From: Trichoplax sp. H2
Lineage: Eukaryota > Placozoa > Uniplacotomia > Trichoplacea
Length of the DNA stretch: 64,000 nucleotides
Assembly: GCA_003344405.1 (NCBI GenBank)
Contig: NOWV01000266.1
Location: 1-64,000, forward strand
Direction: 5' to 3'
Shown here: piece by piece, positions 44,084 through 64,000 of the stretch
How the letters are laid out: each line of letters opens with the position of its first letter
How positions within the stretch are numbered: position 1 is the stretch's first letter
Translations under genes and position numbers: made by a program
Notes under the pieces: model-generated
What the model was told of the DNA's origin: nothing
What the model saw: only the letters and a program-made list of their open reading frames with translations
Databases searched by the model: none

Positions 44084-44103
44084 NNNNNNNNNNNNNNNNN
44101 NNN
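44084..44103. other. Assembly gap of 20 N
   Basis: Unresolved bases between the two copies of the duplicated segment. The length is probably a placeholder. Confidence 0.99.
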
Positions 44104-44773
44104 GTACTGTACTGTACATTATTGTATGTAATATTATTTTGTTATGTCAAGGAGATGTCAGTGTAGATTTACTAAATTATCACGAACAAAAGTTACAGGT
44201 GTTACTGCTAAGATAGAGATCTATCATCAGAGAGAGAGACAGTAGATCAAGTATGCTTTTAATAAGCAGATGCATGCTGTATGATTATAAACGACAATAT
44301 ACAGTATACAGTACTGTAGATAGCTACATACTGTACTATAGATCAAGACAGGTACACTCACTGGTACAGTATGGTATGCAATATGCATACAGTATACTGT
44401 ACTTACAGTACTGTATCGATTATACTGTACAGTACAGTATCATGCAGAGGTCTGATGCTACGGTACTGTGCACTGTACAGTACAGTACAGTACAGTACTG
44501 TACTGTCGGTCCTGTCATTTCCCTAATAGTATTGTACTGTACTGTACAGTACCTTACTTTCTTTTTCAGGGGATCAAGTTACTGTAGACGCTTTGTAAAT
44601 GGTAAACTAAAAATGTAAGAGTTATTAACTGTAAGTTCAAGCTTAAAGTTTAGTTTTAACTGACTGTGAACTCACGCTAAGACAAATCAATAAATGTAGC
44701 TGATTGTAACTTTTACAGTAAATAAAGGAGCAATATATATCATCACATGGACAAATACGAGGTAAGAATAGTA
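44104..44773 (+). repeat. Right copy of duplicated segment, with palindromic repeats
   Basis: Second copy of the segment at 43469-44083, longer because its GTACTGTACAGTAC runs (44280-44560) are longer. It ends at the THOC6 exon 1 donor, which is the copy continuous with the rest of the gene. Most likely two alleles assembled in tandem rather than a true duplication. Confidence 0.85.
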
Positions 44774-47700
44774 ATTTTTTATGTTGCACTGTAGGCGATT
44801 TAGAAGTTCATATTGTGACTTTGTTTGAGGATTTAACAGTAAATTGTGTTCAACTGCTGTTACTCAATCTAGTAGCAAGACTGTGGTATAAAGTGTGCTG
44901 GATAATACCGCGGACTTCTAAATCTCCGAGATCTAGAAGTCCGTGATAATACACGTAATTTATAAATTCCTTAGTTAATAGTTATCAATGTACAGTACAG
45001 TAGTTAGTTACAAAATTATGCACTGAACAACCAACCTTAATCTAGCGTACTGTACAGTATAGTGCTAAAATTCGCATCGGTTAATTTTAATACCCATCCT
45101 TACCATGCAGGTAGCGGTACCGTATTTTACTGTAGTATATTGCAGTACATCTACAGGTATATAGTAAATAGTACTTTCCATAGTTTCACATCCGAGATTG
45201 CACACATGCACACGTGTAAGTTGCTGTATTTTAGATCACAAGAGCCCTGAGCATCATATGAGATGAACACTATTGATCTAACCACAATACCTTACCTTTC
45301 CATAATTAGTTACACTACATAATACGCTTACGTATAAAAATATGGTATTTCTTGAGAGAAATTACAAAATCAAAATTTTCAAACAGAATACCCTATCCGC
45401 TTATCCACTTTCCGTCACTGCATGCATATCAAAGAATTTATCGTAAATATCACGATAAGTACTGTACCTTAATAACAAACCAACAAACTTACATTAAAAT
45501 TTGATTTATAATTGTATTAAATCACCTTTACGTTTTGTGAAACTTATACGGTTTTCCGATGTGAATGAATGACAATTACAAGCTAAATAGCCTCATTTTT
45601 ATAGAAGGCAATCCTAGCAGAACGCATGGATATGTATGGCGTAGTATATTCGCTATGTTACTCTCCATGTGGAAAATTACTAGCTGCAGGCGACAACTTT
45701 GGTCGAATCTTTATATTTCAGTAAGTTGTTGATAAGTTACTCATCATTGAACTGTAAATTATTCTTAATTGTTATCAATATTCATATATGATAAAAATAT
45801 AAATTACAGCTTTCAATCACGATGAGTAAAAGGATCTTCAAACATTACAGTTTGCTTTTAATAAAGATTCCACTAATACCATCAACCGACTTCTTAGATT
45901 AGAGTCTGCCCTTAATTCGACAGTACTAGCTAAGGAAAAAGAAATTATCAAACGCATTATTCAAGGTTGTATTAAAATTGACTTACGGAATGAGAACATT
46001 TCATTTCTGGCTAAATTGTAAAGCCAGCGATATTCTTACTTCGTCAAGCTTACTATATAAGCAAGGACACAGCAGGGGCTATACGGCTGGGTCAAAATAG
46101 ATTTATATGTAGTACTGTATAAGTCAGCTGTACAGTATTATAAAATTTAATTTATTGGATAAATTTTTAACTTAGATATGTAGATGCTTTGGCTAATTAC
46201 ATATGCATATTTTTTTGTATCGGTGTAGTGCATTCTGGACCCATTTATGCTTTAACGTCAACTTCAACATATCTTGTTTGGTGAGACCTAATAAATTCAA
46301 TAAATAATATACTGTAATTATAATCAGACAGGAATTGCCTACCTATTACATCGTAGCCCCTTACAGTACTATATAATAACTCTACACAAATTTCCTAGAA
46401 AGAATAAACACTGATTCTCTGTATCGTAATTAAACTTTTTTCATAATCATACACCAGTAACACATTAAAATTAGCAGACGAGTTCATTACCTCATTGTAA
46501 TGCTGAATATTTTATTCTTCTTACTTATCTTTTTTTTGAAGTGGTATATTAGATAGAATTGTTGGCTATAAATGGAGCGAGATTCTTGATAAGGTAAGTC
46601 ACAATTTTAAGATTTTATTAGATAGGAAATAATTTAGAAAGAGTGTTAAATTGTGATGTTGTGCGTGAGATCAAAAACTGCTAATAAATAGGATATTCAT
46701 GAAGTATGGAAAATCTACATTCCGTCGAGGTAGAAACCGATTCATATCATTTATCTATAAACAAGTATCATGTATTGATAGAAATATCTCATATAAGTCT
46801 TGACTTTACGAGATTTTTAACTACAATAACGAATACGCTTATGACGATGATTAAACTACTTTACGACCTCAGTAAACAATATAAATCAGCGCAAGTCAAT
46901 TCTCTGGTTTGGAATGAAGAGGTACCGAATTATCCTACTATTCATAATTTGCTTATAACACCCGAATAAGCTTGTATGTGTTATAGTTAATAATACGCTG
47001 CTGTAGCTAACTCTAGATCAGTTAGATAATAAATTTTCCATTAGGAGCTGTTCAATTATGTTATACAGTTGATAAATTTTTTTAACGAAGCACCCTTTGG
47101 TTATCATTATAATTACGTTCTGTAGGAAAATATCCTATATTGTGGTTGCGGAGATGGGAGAATTTATGGTTACGATTTGAAAAGTGGACACAATAAGGTT
47201 AACAGAATGCATTTCGCATAGATTGTAAAAGTTCATGAAGATGTATTAATTATGTTAACTTAAATTTCAGTGCAGCATGGTTGGTCATGAGGACAGCATA
47301 CATAGCATAGTCTTAGATCCCCAATCGAAGGCATGTATTAGCTCCTCTGAAGATGGATCAGTACGATTTTGGGGTAATAACCCATAATAGATACTTTTAC
47401 ATTATCACAATATTCATCGCTGCTTTACTTTCATACATCAAATCATTTCGCGGTGTAGATAATCGTAAGCCCTCTCAAATTGCTATAATTGAACCTTACA
47501 AACATCAGGTAAAAATTAATTCTACTTCTCATAAATCGCTGACCAGTACGTACAATATTTTATTACTATTTTACTTCAATATGTAGCGTAACCTTCAAGC
47601 ATATGAGAGATACCGAGAATAATTAGATTATATGATGTTGACAATCTAAAAGTGTCTGATTTCATGCTTTAGCAACTAAGCCATCATGGAGGTGGCAAAT

Positions 47701-48539
47701 GGATTTCTGCTATGGCAACCGATGCTGATGGTAACTGGATGGTAAGTTGCATTGGTATCTCAGATGACAGTTCCGAGTTAAAGTAATTTTGATGCCTATA
47801 AAATAGTCGGATATATTTCTCACCTAGCAAGCGATTAGGATTATCAGCTAATGTATATAATATATAATGTATAAATATACATTCTCAAGCAATGATTTTT
47901 CAATTATAATTAGAATTATCTATAGTTTCAATAACTTTTCAACATAACGTCCAGTTGTTATCGAATTGATACCTTCGCTATTATCAAGTATTTTCATATA
48001 TCGTCATTTCTAGGCATGTGGTGGAGCTACTGGTCTATCTATTTGGCACCTGCAGTCTAGAACTCTTACATCGAGCTGCAATGATATAACCGCTTGTGTT
48101 CGTGACGTAGTCTTTTACGATGGAAATGTACGTACCTCCGGTTAGATTTATGGAATTATTATACTGATAAAGTTTTAGCCTGTTAGGTAAACGTCAATGG
48201 TAATGTAACTTAAATGCAATGTGCTTTCTATCTAGTTCATTACAGTAGGGGATAACCACCACGTAACACATACTACTATTAATGGTGAAGTTACCGCAAC
48301 TATTCCTACTTCGTCATCTCCAAATTTCGCAATCCAAATAAATGAGAATCTTAATAGTAAACCGGTGGGATAGAATCAACTAATTATGAAATAATTTATT
48401 ATTCATCGAATCGCTATTAACTACCTAACATCTTTTTCCTTCCTAGGTGCTATGTACAGCTGGAAATTCCATCATGATCGATATCTTCATCAATTTCTTT
48501 TATAAAACTACCTCTTTCCAGTGTACATGCTCGTACTAA
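44747..48539 (+). CDS. THOC6: THO complex subunit 6 homologue (WD-repeat protein)
   Basis: Exons: 44747-44761, 45605-45720, 45898-45965, 46229-46280, 46542-46593, one unresolved exon ending near 46966, 47126-47197, 47271-47373, 47459-47508, 47673-47741, 48014-48127, 48236-48364, 48447-48539. The predicted protein is about 300 residues of WD-type repeats. Segments aligning with animal THOC6 include YSPCGKLLAAGDNFGRIFIF, GHEDSIHSIVLD, EDGSVRFWG, GGGKWISAMATDADGNWM, ACGGATGLSIWHL and LCTAGNSIMIDIF. THOC6 is part of the nuclear TREX complex that couples transcription and splicing to mRNA export. The exon before 47126 reads TIHNLLITPE and then meets TAA where a GT donor is expected. Its 5' border also does not fit the phase, so the gene may be damaged or mis-sequenced there. 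Confidence 0.87.
44911..44943. repeat. Near-perfect 33-base palindrome in THOC6 intron 1
   Basis: Arms CGGACTTCTAAATCTC (44911-44926) and GAGATCTAGAAGTCCG (44928-44943) are reverse complements with one mismatch and a one-base centre. Confidence 0.8.
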
Positions 48540-48944
48540 TGTTCCTTCAGTATACAGTATATGTTATATACTATATACTGTACAGTATAGTAAAGTACGG
48601 TTCGTATTATAGAAGTTCAAACAGCACTCTTAATAGTTATACAACTAACTTATCGGTACGTTCAAAACTAGAAAATCAATTAATAAAATGAAGAACATAG
48701 CAAACGACCATCCAATTAATAGTTCTAAACATGTTACAAAAGTATCGTTTATAAAACCTTTTATGTCATTCATGATAATAAAATGTTTGCCACTTATACC
48801 ACTGTGGTATTTATGACAATCACTGATACCATCAAGGCTCAACTAATTTTACACGTTACTAATTATTTCAAGTACATATAATATAAAATAAATAAAACGC
48901 GTCGCCACATCAGTAAGATAACAGCAAATTTTTCATTTCGATCA
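48540..48944. other. Short tail-to-tail spacer THOC6/STK36
   Basis: Only about 400 bases separate the THOC6 stop and the STK36 stop on the other strand, so the two 3' ends are close and may overlap. A small AT-rich palindromic patch (TATACAGTATA, ACTGTACAGTATAG) lies at 48550-48600. No gene seen. Confidence 0.65.
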
Positions 48945-58503
<9,559 letters not shown>

Positions 58504-59173
58504 CGCCTAAATCTAGAGTGGACTATTCATTGCAATTAAAAAAATTAAATTTAAAGCTATTGTTGTAGTTACAATATGCGGTGTGCGACTATGTACGTAT
58601 AGTAATATACGATTTTAGGCGCATACCGATAAATAATAATTTTAATTTTAATTTATCTATCTATTTATTATAGTGCTATTTACGCGCATGTAACAGACCA
58701 GTGGTCTTTGGTATACTGTACAGCCAACAAAGTACTACAATAAAACAAATCGGTAGTTTGACTTAGCTCGAACCTGAATATCTGGATAAATTTCCTCGAA
58801 TAAACTGACTCGAACCAAATGAAATGCGAACCAACCAGATCTTGACATTAAATGAGTACTGTATAGCAGTAGATACTGTACTATACTTAATTAATTGAAG
58901 TTGAAATGATAGTGAAATAGTTATTCACCCGTACACCAACGATGCACAGTCCTTAGAGCTCCGCACTTTCAGCGATTGATAATGTACTGTACTGTACGTT
59001 TGATACAGTGTACAGTACTGTACAGTACTATACTGTACAGTACAGTACAGTACAGTACAGTACTGTACGTGCAGTACATTAGAAAGATGGGAAAATGATA
59101 CAGTACAGCATACTGTACTGTTTGTGTTTGTGTTTGTGTTAATAACAAACGAGACAGATTACCGATCCTCAAA
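58504..59173. promoter_or_regulatory. Head-to-head spacer between STK36 and RUFY
   Basis: About 670 bases between divergent start codons, presumably a shared or back-to-back promoter. It contains a palindromic GTAC cluster (separate entry) and, at about 59118-59141, a short GTTTGT repeat just before the RUFY start. Confidence 0.55.
58982..59121. repeat. GTACTGTACAGTAC palindromic repeat cluster
   Basis: Densest run at 59013-59070, with alternating ACAGT and ACTGT units. It ends about 50 bases before the RUFY ATG, so it may be transcribed in the 5' untranslated region. Confidence 0.9.
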
Positions 59174-62100
59174 ATGTCTAGTCCATCTCATGCAAGTGAT
59201 TTTCATCCAATTTATGATGAAGACCATGACTTATCGGTGGCCACACCGGACGATCCTGTTCGATTGATTGAGAGAAGAAACATATTAAGTTTGTCTAAAC
59301 TAAGTATTAAATCACTTATTGATGCTTCCCTAAGGATAGGCAGACACCTGGAGAACCCTGATTTTCCACCGCTACTTGAGTTATTTGTAGCGTTGGAATT
59401 ACTTTTGCGACACGGCTTGAAAGGTTTGCTAGAATTTCTAAACACTGCATAAAGAGTTTTTGTAATTTATTGTTATAAATAATACTCCATGCTATTTTAC
59501 TCGAATTCATGCTGTATTAACATAAGGTAAACGAATGATTCTTGGTCGTCGTAAGGAACCTTGGGATATAATCGAGGCCTACTGTAAGATTGCTTGTGAT
59601 GAAGAACTAAATCAAAGCATTCGTAGTTGTAGAAGCCTACCAAGTGTTAGGTATGCAACTAGGATTGTATCGTTTGCTTAATGTTAATTGTCAGCCCTAT
59701 GTGCCCTTAACGCTAGCTTTCCATAACATTAGTTACTTTATTTTAACTTAGATAACCATTTGTTGATATCGGCCACTTACTAATTGTATTAAGGGTTAAA
59801 TGATAATTTCGTCCTAAAATCGTGTATCAGATATGTAAAATAAACGCTATTACTATATTATCGTCGTGTAGTAAACACCGCTATTACATATGTTGATATC
59901 AGAAAGATTTATCGAGATTCGAAGATATAGCGCTATAAATAAATAGGGAATATAACTAAGTCCTTTATCTGCATGAAAAGCGATATTTTTATAGAGGCTA
60001 CTGAAAGAGCTCAAAGGCAACTGTTTAATTCTTCGCAGCATTTTACTAATTAATCAACGTATAATTCACACAAATACTGCGATTTTGCTAATCATACGCG
60101 GTACAGTCTTATAGTATCAAGTTTATTGATGTTATCGACTGTGTGGACGTTTAATTATTTAAAAATCATCGAGACGAATCGGACAAAAGATGTTATAAAT
60201 AGTTCCTCATCATTTTAAACTATCTATTTCACACACGTATGCCAAACATTTCCTATATTCAGATCGAATGTAGGTCGATGGCGAGCTTGGCTTAGAATTG
60301 CTTTAATGCAGAAAAAATTATCAACTTACTTCTTAAAAATTATCAATTGTAGAGATAATTTCTTAAGGTAAGCCATAAGCGCCTTCAAAATTTATATCAT
60401 AGACAGATGTCTTTTGTCCTTGCCTTCTTCAATACTCTATAAAAATTACTTAGTGTTATATCGATTGCAAATTATTCAGCGAATTTTATGAAAGCTATGC
60501 GACCCTGATGCATGAAGAAAGTTCTGTCATTGCTGGCTTATTGATTGGCCTGAACGTAATTGATATTAATATCCCAATGAAAGGCATTAACTTAGACACA
60601 CAGGTTAAACTTAGCTATCGATAGTTACGATTCCGTTAAGAAATGCCAGCAATAAATTGGCAAAACCCGTGATATAAGTTTTATTATTCTAGCCCTTAGT
60701 TATTAATTTATCCATGTATTTCAAAGATGAAAATGCTGTAGGATATGAAGGTAGTGAAGATAATAACAGGTAAAACTAGAATTCGAACATTACAATTGTA
60801 ATGTAATTAATCGATCGCCAAAACTTTGTTAAACACATTAATGCTACCGGATACAATGACTAAAGAGCCTTATTTTGTCAAAAATCATTACACCTTACTT
60901 AGTTGATTGCTTCTCATAGGGAAAACACCGACTATGATGCAATTCTTGATCAAAAGTGTTACTTAGAAGAATTAAATGGGAATTTAAAGTTCGCTTAATA
61001 TAGATTTTTTGCTATAAATTTGAAAATATTATTTGTTGCTTTTTCAACTACGTAAACTTACCGCTAAACTTGAAAGATTTCGTAAAGTATTACTATCGAT
61101 GTGCAAATATTCCGAATGATTTGTTATGCATGCCAATTCTTTTCCTGTACTGTAGATCAACTATCACAACGCTTACGAAGAAACTAGATTCTTCAAATCA
61201 GTTAACAACGCAAATGAGCAACAATTTAACCATAGCTTTAGCAAAGGGCCAATGTGAGAAAGAACAAAATGAAAAATTGAAGAATATAATATCAAATCTC
61301 AACAAAGATTTCCAGCAGGCTTCTATGGTAATTTAACCGGTTAATGATGTCATTTCCATATCTACCACATGAATTTAATGTGTATTTCTGTAGTTCCGAG
61401 AACAGTCCTATTAATCGGAAATTAATCACCTTTATCTTCAGAAGCATGAATTGGACCTTGCTGCTGAGAGAAAATCCGCTAATGAAAGAAAGTATATGCA
61501 GATTCTTTAGTCTTATCCTTAAAATCTGTAACAGAATCTTAAATTGCCGAATCGTTCTATTTTTAGAACTAGTCTAGAAGAACTATACGCGAAACTGCAA
61601 AAGTCTGTAGAAAATGAAAAGGAATTACGAAATGTAATACAATACGCGATTAATTAAAATTCCATAAAAGTGCGATGATCAGTGTGTGCTTGACTTATTT
61701 TAAAACTCTTAAGTATATTTCTTTTGGCTTTAGCAAGCAGAAGAAAAAATACGCGACCTGTTAAAAACTAAAGAAGAAACCAGTGTAATAAGACTGAGTA
61801 CATGTTGCATTTTATATTGCTTTGCGTAGTATTTGTAGATAAGTAGCAATAGCGTATCATTGGTTTAAGAATACAATAATGTAAATGATTTGTTATTGTT
61901 AATGAGGGGCTGCATGCTGGTCACTTTATCATGATTATCCTTTTCATCAGTCATATCTCCATACTCTATGCTTATTGTACAGTCTTCTCTAAAAGCAGCA
62001 TGGCAAAGTATCCATGAAAAAGATGACACAATAAGCGCTTTGAGACAACAGCTCGGTGATGTTAAGCAACTGCTAATTGAATGGCAGAGCAAGGTATATA

Positions 62101-64000
62101 TAGAACGAAGATTTATATCTTTGAAAGTACTGTCCCTCCAAAGTAGAGTTAAGATTGACAACCACGTTTAAATCCGCAACCATTTAGTTAATTATTGATC
62201 TTAAGATAGAACAAATTTTGTACCTACTACCAGGATACCAATTCCTCGAGCAAGTCCAATCTAGATCTGATTGACACACTGCAAAGGAGATGTGATGAAA
62301 AAGATGGTATAATACGGGACCTACGATTAACGTAAACAATTACATTCGTATCGTTTTAAGCTATTGTAATTAGCATTGTAGTATTATCTAAAACAGAAGT
62401 TCTTTAATAGCAAAGAAGCGAATGGTATTGAATTAGAAAAACACACAAAAGCCTCGGAGCAACTAAAATTTCGTCTACAACTGATGGAAGAACAATGGTT
62501 CGGTTGTACTACGCATAATTTACAAAATTGATTCAATTTTTAAACTATTTATATTCGAAGCAATTGACTTATTGCTTGCTACATCTGTTAGCTCAAGCTT
62601 GCAATCAGAACTAACTCAGCAGTTGCAGGAGAGAAATGATATTCAGGTATAGTGTACTACAGAATTATTCGTGGTACAAAAGTTTACAGCTTCACTGTCA
62701 CTCCATATAAATCATCTATATTTTCTTGCTTTGAATTAGCTAAATTCATAAATTTTTCAAGTAGCTTTTTGCAAAAATAATTTATCTAAATGGATTTAAT
62801 TTAAAAGGCAACCCTTGCCGATTTGCAGAAAGAAAACGAAATTCTGCGTGACAGTCAACGGAAACTAAACAAAGATAAATCTGTGCGTTTTAACGGTTCA
62901 AATACCATAGATATTTAATTAGTCACCACGATTATGTTCTTAATCAGATTTCCGACTTTCTTCAAAATTACGAACTCTTATTAGAAAATGAATGAACTAG
63001 AACAAAAATGTAAGGAATTACAAAAGAATTACGAAGAGCGTGAGCTCGTAAGTAAACTGGTAAAAATTATACCAGCAAAACGTATATGTAACCATGAGTA
63101 TCTGTTGTAATTGCACGAACCGTAGGTATTCATTGCACTCTTTAGTAATTCTTTCTTTCTTATGTCATTCTCACACCCTCTAAGGAATGATCTTGATATA
63201 ATCAGACAAGTACAGTTACAGCAACATCATCAATACGGATGTGCAAACATGTAAAATAGTGCTCTTAATTCAATTCTCTATATTCTCGGTTGTTTCTCAA
63301 AGTCTCAGCTAAACGTTTTAAAATATACTAAATATTGCCATCAGAATACTAGGCACTCATGTAGTTAGACGGTAGAGCCAGCAAATAAAATCATTCAGCT
63401 AAGCCGTAACCATGACTAATGCCGATAATACTATAGTATGTACAATCACTTGACCGTAAAAAATGTTTCATGAATTATGCAATAATTAACATATTATTTA
63501 TAAGAAAAGCCTTTCAAAACAAATTAAGTTTATTTAAAATTAAGTGCTATACAATATGACTTGTACTATGATATTCTATAAGCATTTAAATACGTAATTA
63601 TATACATTGTAGTATACCCCGTACTATATTGATAGGTCTTACGCGATTTCTTTAGTAATAAAACCAATCAAAGCAGAAATTATTATGATTGCGTCATTCT
63701 TTAAATAATGCAGACGTACGTCTAGATTAATGTTTGAGTAGATTATCTGCTACTATATAATTTAAATCAATCCAATTCACTCTTCATAATTAAAACCAGG
63801 CCCTAATAGAAATGGGAGAACATTTAAGCAAGTAAGTATTTATGGCGGCGCATCTTATACTACTCGTATTTAAAATTTGTTTCGCTATCGCTTATTCGCA
63901 TTTTCTTTTTCAAATTCTTTTTAAGAGCACACTTAAAAGCCTCAGACTATAAAGAAGTATCAAAAGCATTTTCGGTAAGGAGCGCCTAAGAAGTACGCTT
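59174..64000 (+). CDS. RUFY: RUFY1/2/3-type RUN and coiled-coil (FYVE) protein, 3' end outside window
   Basis: The start at 59174 opens exon 1 (59174-59423; NILSLSKLSIKSLIDASLRI). RUN-domain exons follow near 59529-59650 (RRKEPWDIIEAYCKIA), 60261-60366 (GRWRAWLRIALMQKKLS), 60483-60603 (EESSVIAGLLIGLNVIDINI), 60693-60770 (NLSMYFKDENA) and 60921-60985 (YDAILDQKCYLEELNG). From 61158 on, many small exons encode a long heptad-rich coiled coil, for example near 61565-61635, 61735-61790, 61985-62094, 62230-62330, 62805-62880 and 62985-63050. ALIEMGEHLSK (63800-63832) and AHLKASDYKEVSKAFS (63927-63974) match the family just before the FYVE zinc finger, which should begin beyond 64000. RUFY proteins are effectors of Rab and Arl GTPases on endosomes and lysosomes. 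Some coiled-coil exon borders are approximate. Confidence 0.92.

Noticed and set aside
43469-44773. Genuine recent tandem duplication of the THOC6 promoter
   Set aside because: The copies meet at an N gap and differ as alleles would. Assembly duplication is simpler, though not proven.

Overview
The window looks like nuclear DNA of an early-branching animal. It is AT-rich, has many short introns (mostly 50-1,000 bases) with ordinary GT-AG and a few GC-AG splice sites, and encodes animal-type signalling proteins. I lean towards a placozoan (Trichoplax-like) genome, but the sequence alone does not prove this. No bacterial operons, rRNA genes, tRNA genes, CRISPR arrays or intact transposons were seen. 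Exons were assembled by eye, using splice sites, reading-frame phase and family similarity.

Layout: (1) 2149-13322, minus: a large adhesion GPCR-type receptor. Its ectodomain has six Ig domains, three FN3 domains, an EGF domain, a further Ig, a hormone-receptor domain and GAIN/GPS, followed by seven membrane helices. (2) 16706-23795, plus: an EFA6/PSD-type Arf6 exchange factor (PDZ-Sec7-PH-coiled coil). (3) 26212-34861, minus: a RAPGEF2/6-type Rap exchange factor. (4) 36358-41307, plus: PTEN. (5) 44747-48539, plus: THOC6. (6) 48945-58503, minus: STK36/Fused kinase. (7) 59174 to the window end, plus: a RUFY1-3-type RUN/coiled-coil protein whose FYVE domain must lie beyond the window. Genes alternate in orientation, giving three head-to-head spacers (13.3-16.7 kb, 34.9-36.4 kb, 58.5-59.2 kb) and two tail-to-tail spacers (23.8-26.2 kb, 48.5-48.9 kb).

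A GTACTGTACAGTAC-type palindromic repeat forms dense clusters in all three head-to-head spacers and just upstream of THOC6, but is sparse in the tail-to-tail spacers. A 20-N assembly gap at 44084-44103 is flanked by two near-identical copies of about 0.6 kb, each carrying THOC6 exon 1; this is most simply an assembly or haplotype duplication.

Functionally, several neighbours act in membrane and small-GTPase signalling: Arf6 exchange (EFA6), Rap exchange (RAPGEF), PIP3 removal (PTEN), and endosomal effectors (RUFY). Two have PDZ domains (EFA6, RAPGEF) and two end in class I PDZ ligands (PTEN, RAPGEF). I do not claim that this clustering is functional. The most unusual item is the receptor at the left end, which joins a Dscam/L1-like ectodomain to an adhesion-GPCR core with a substituted GPS cleavage site.
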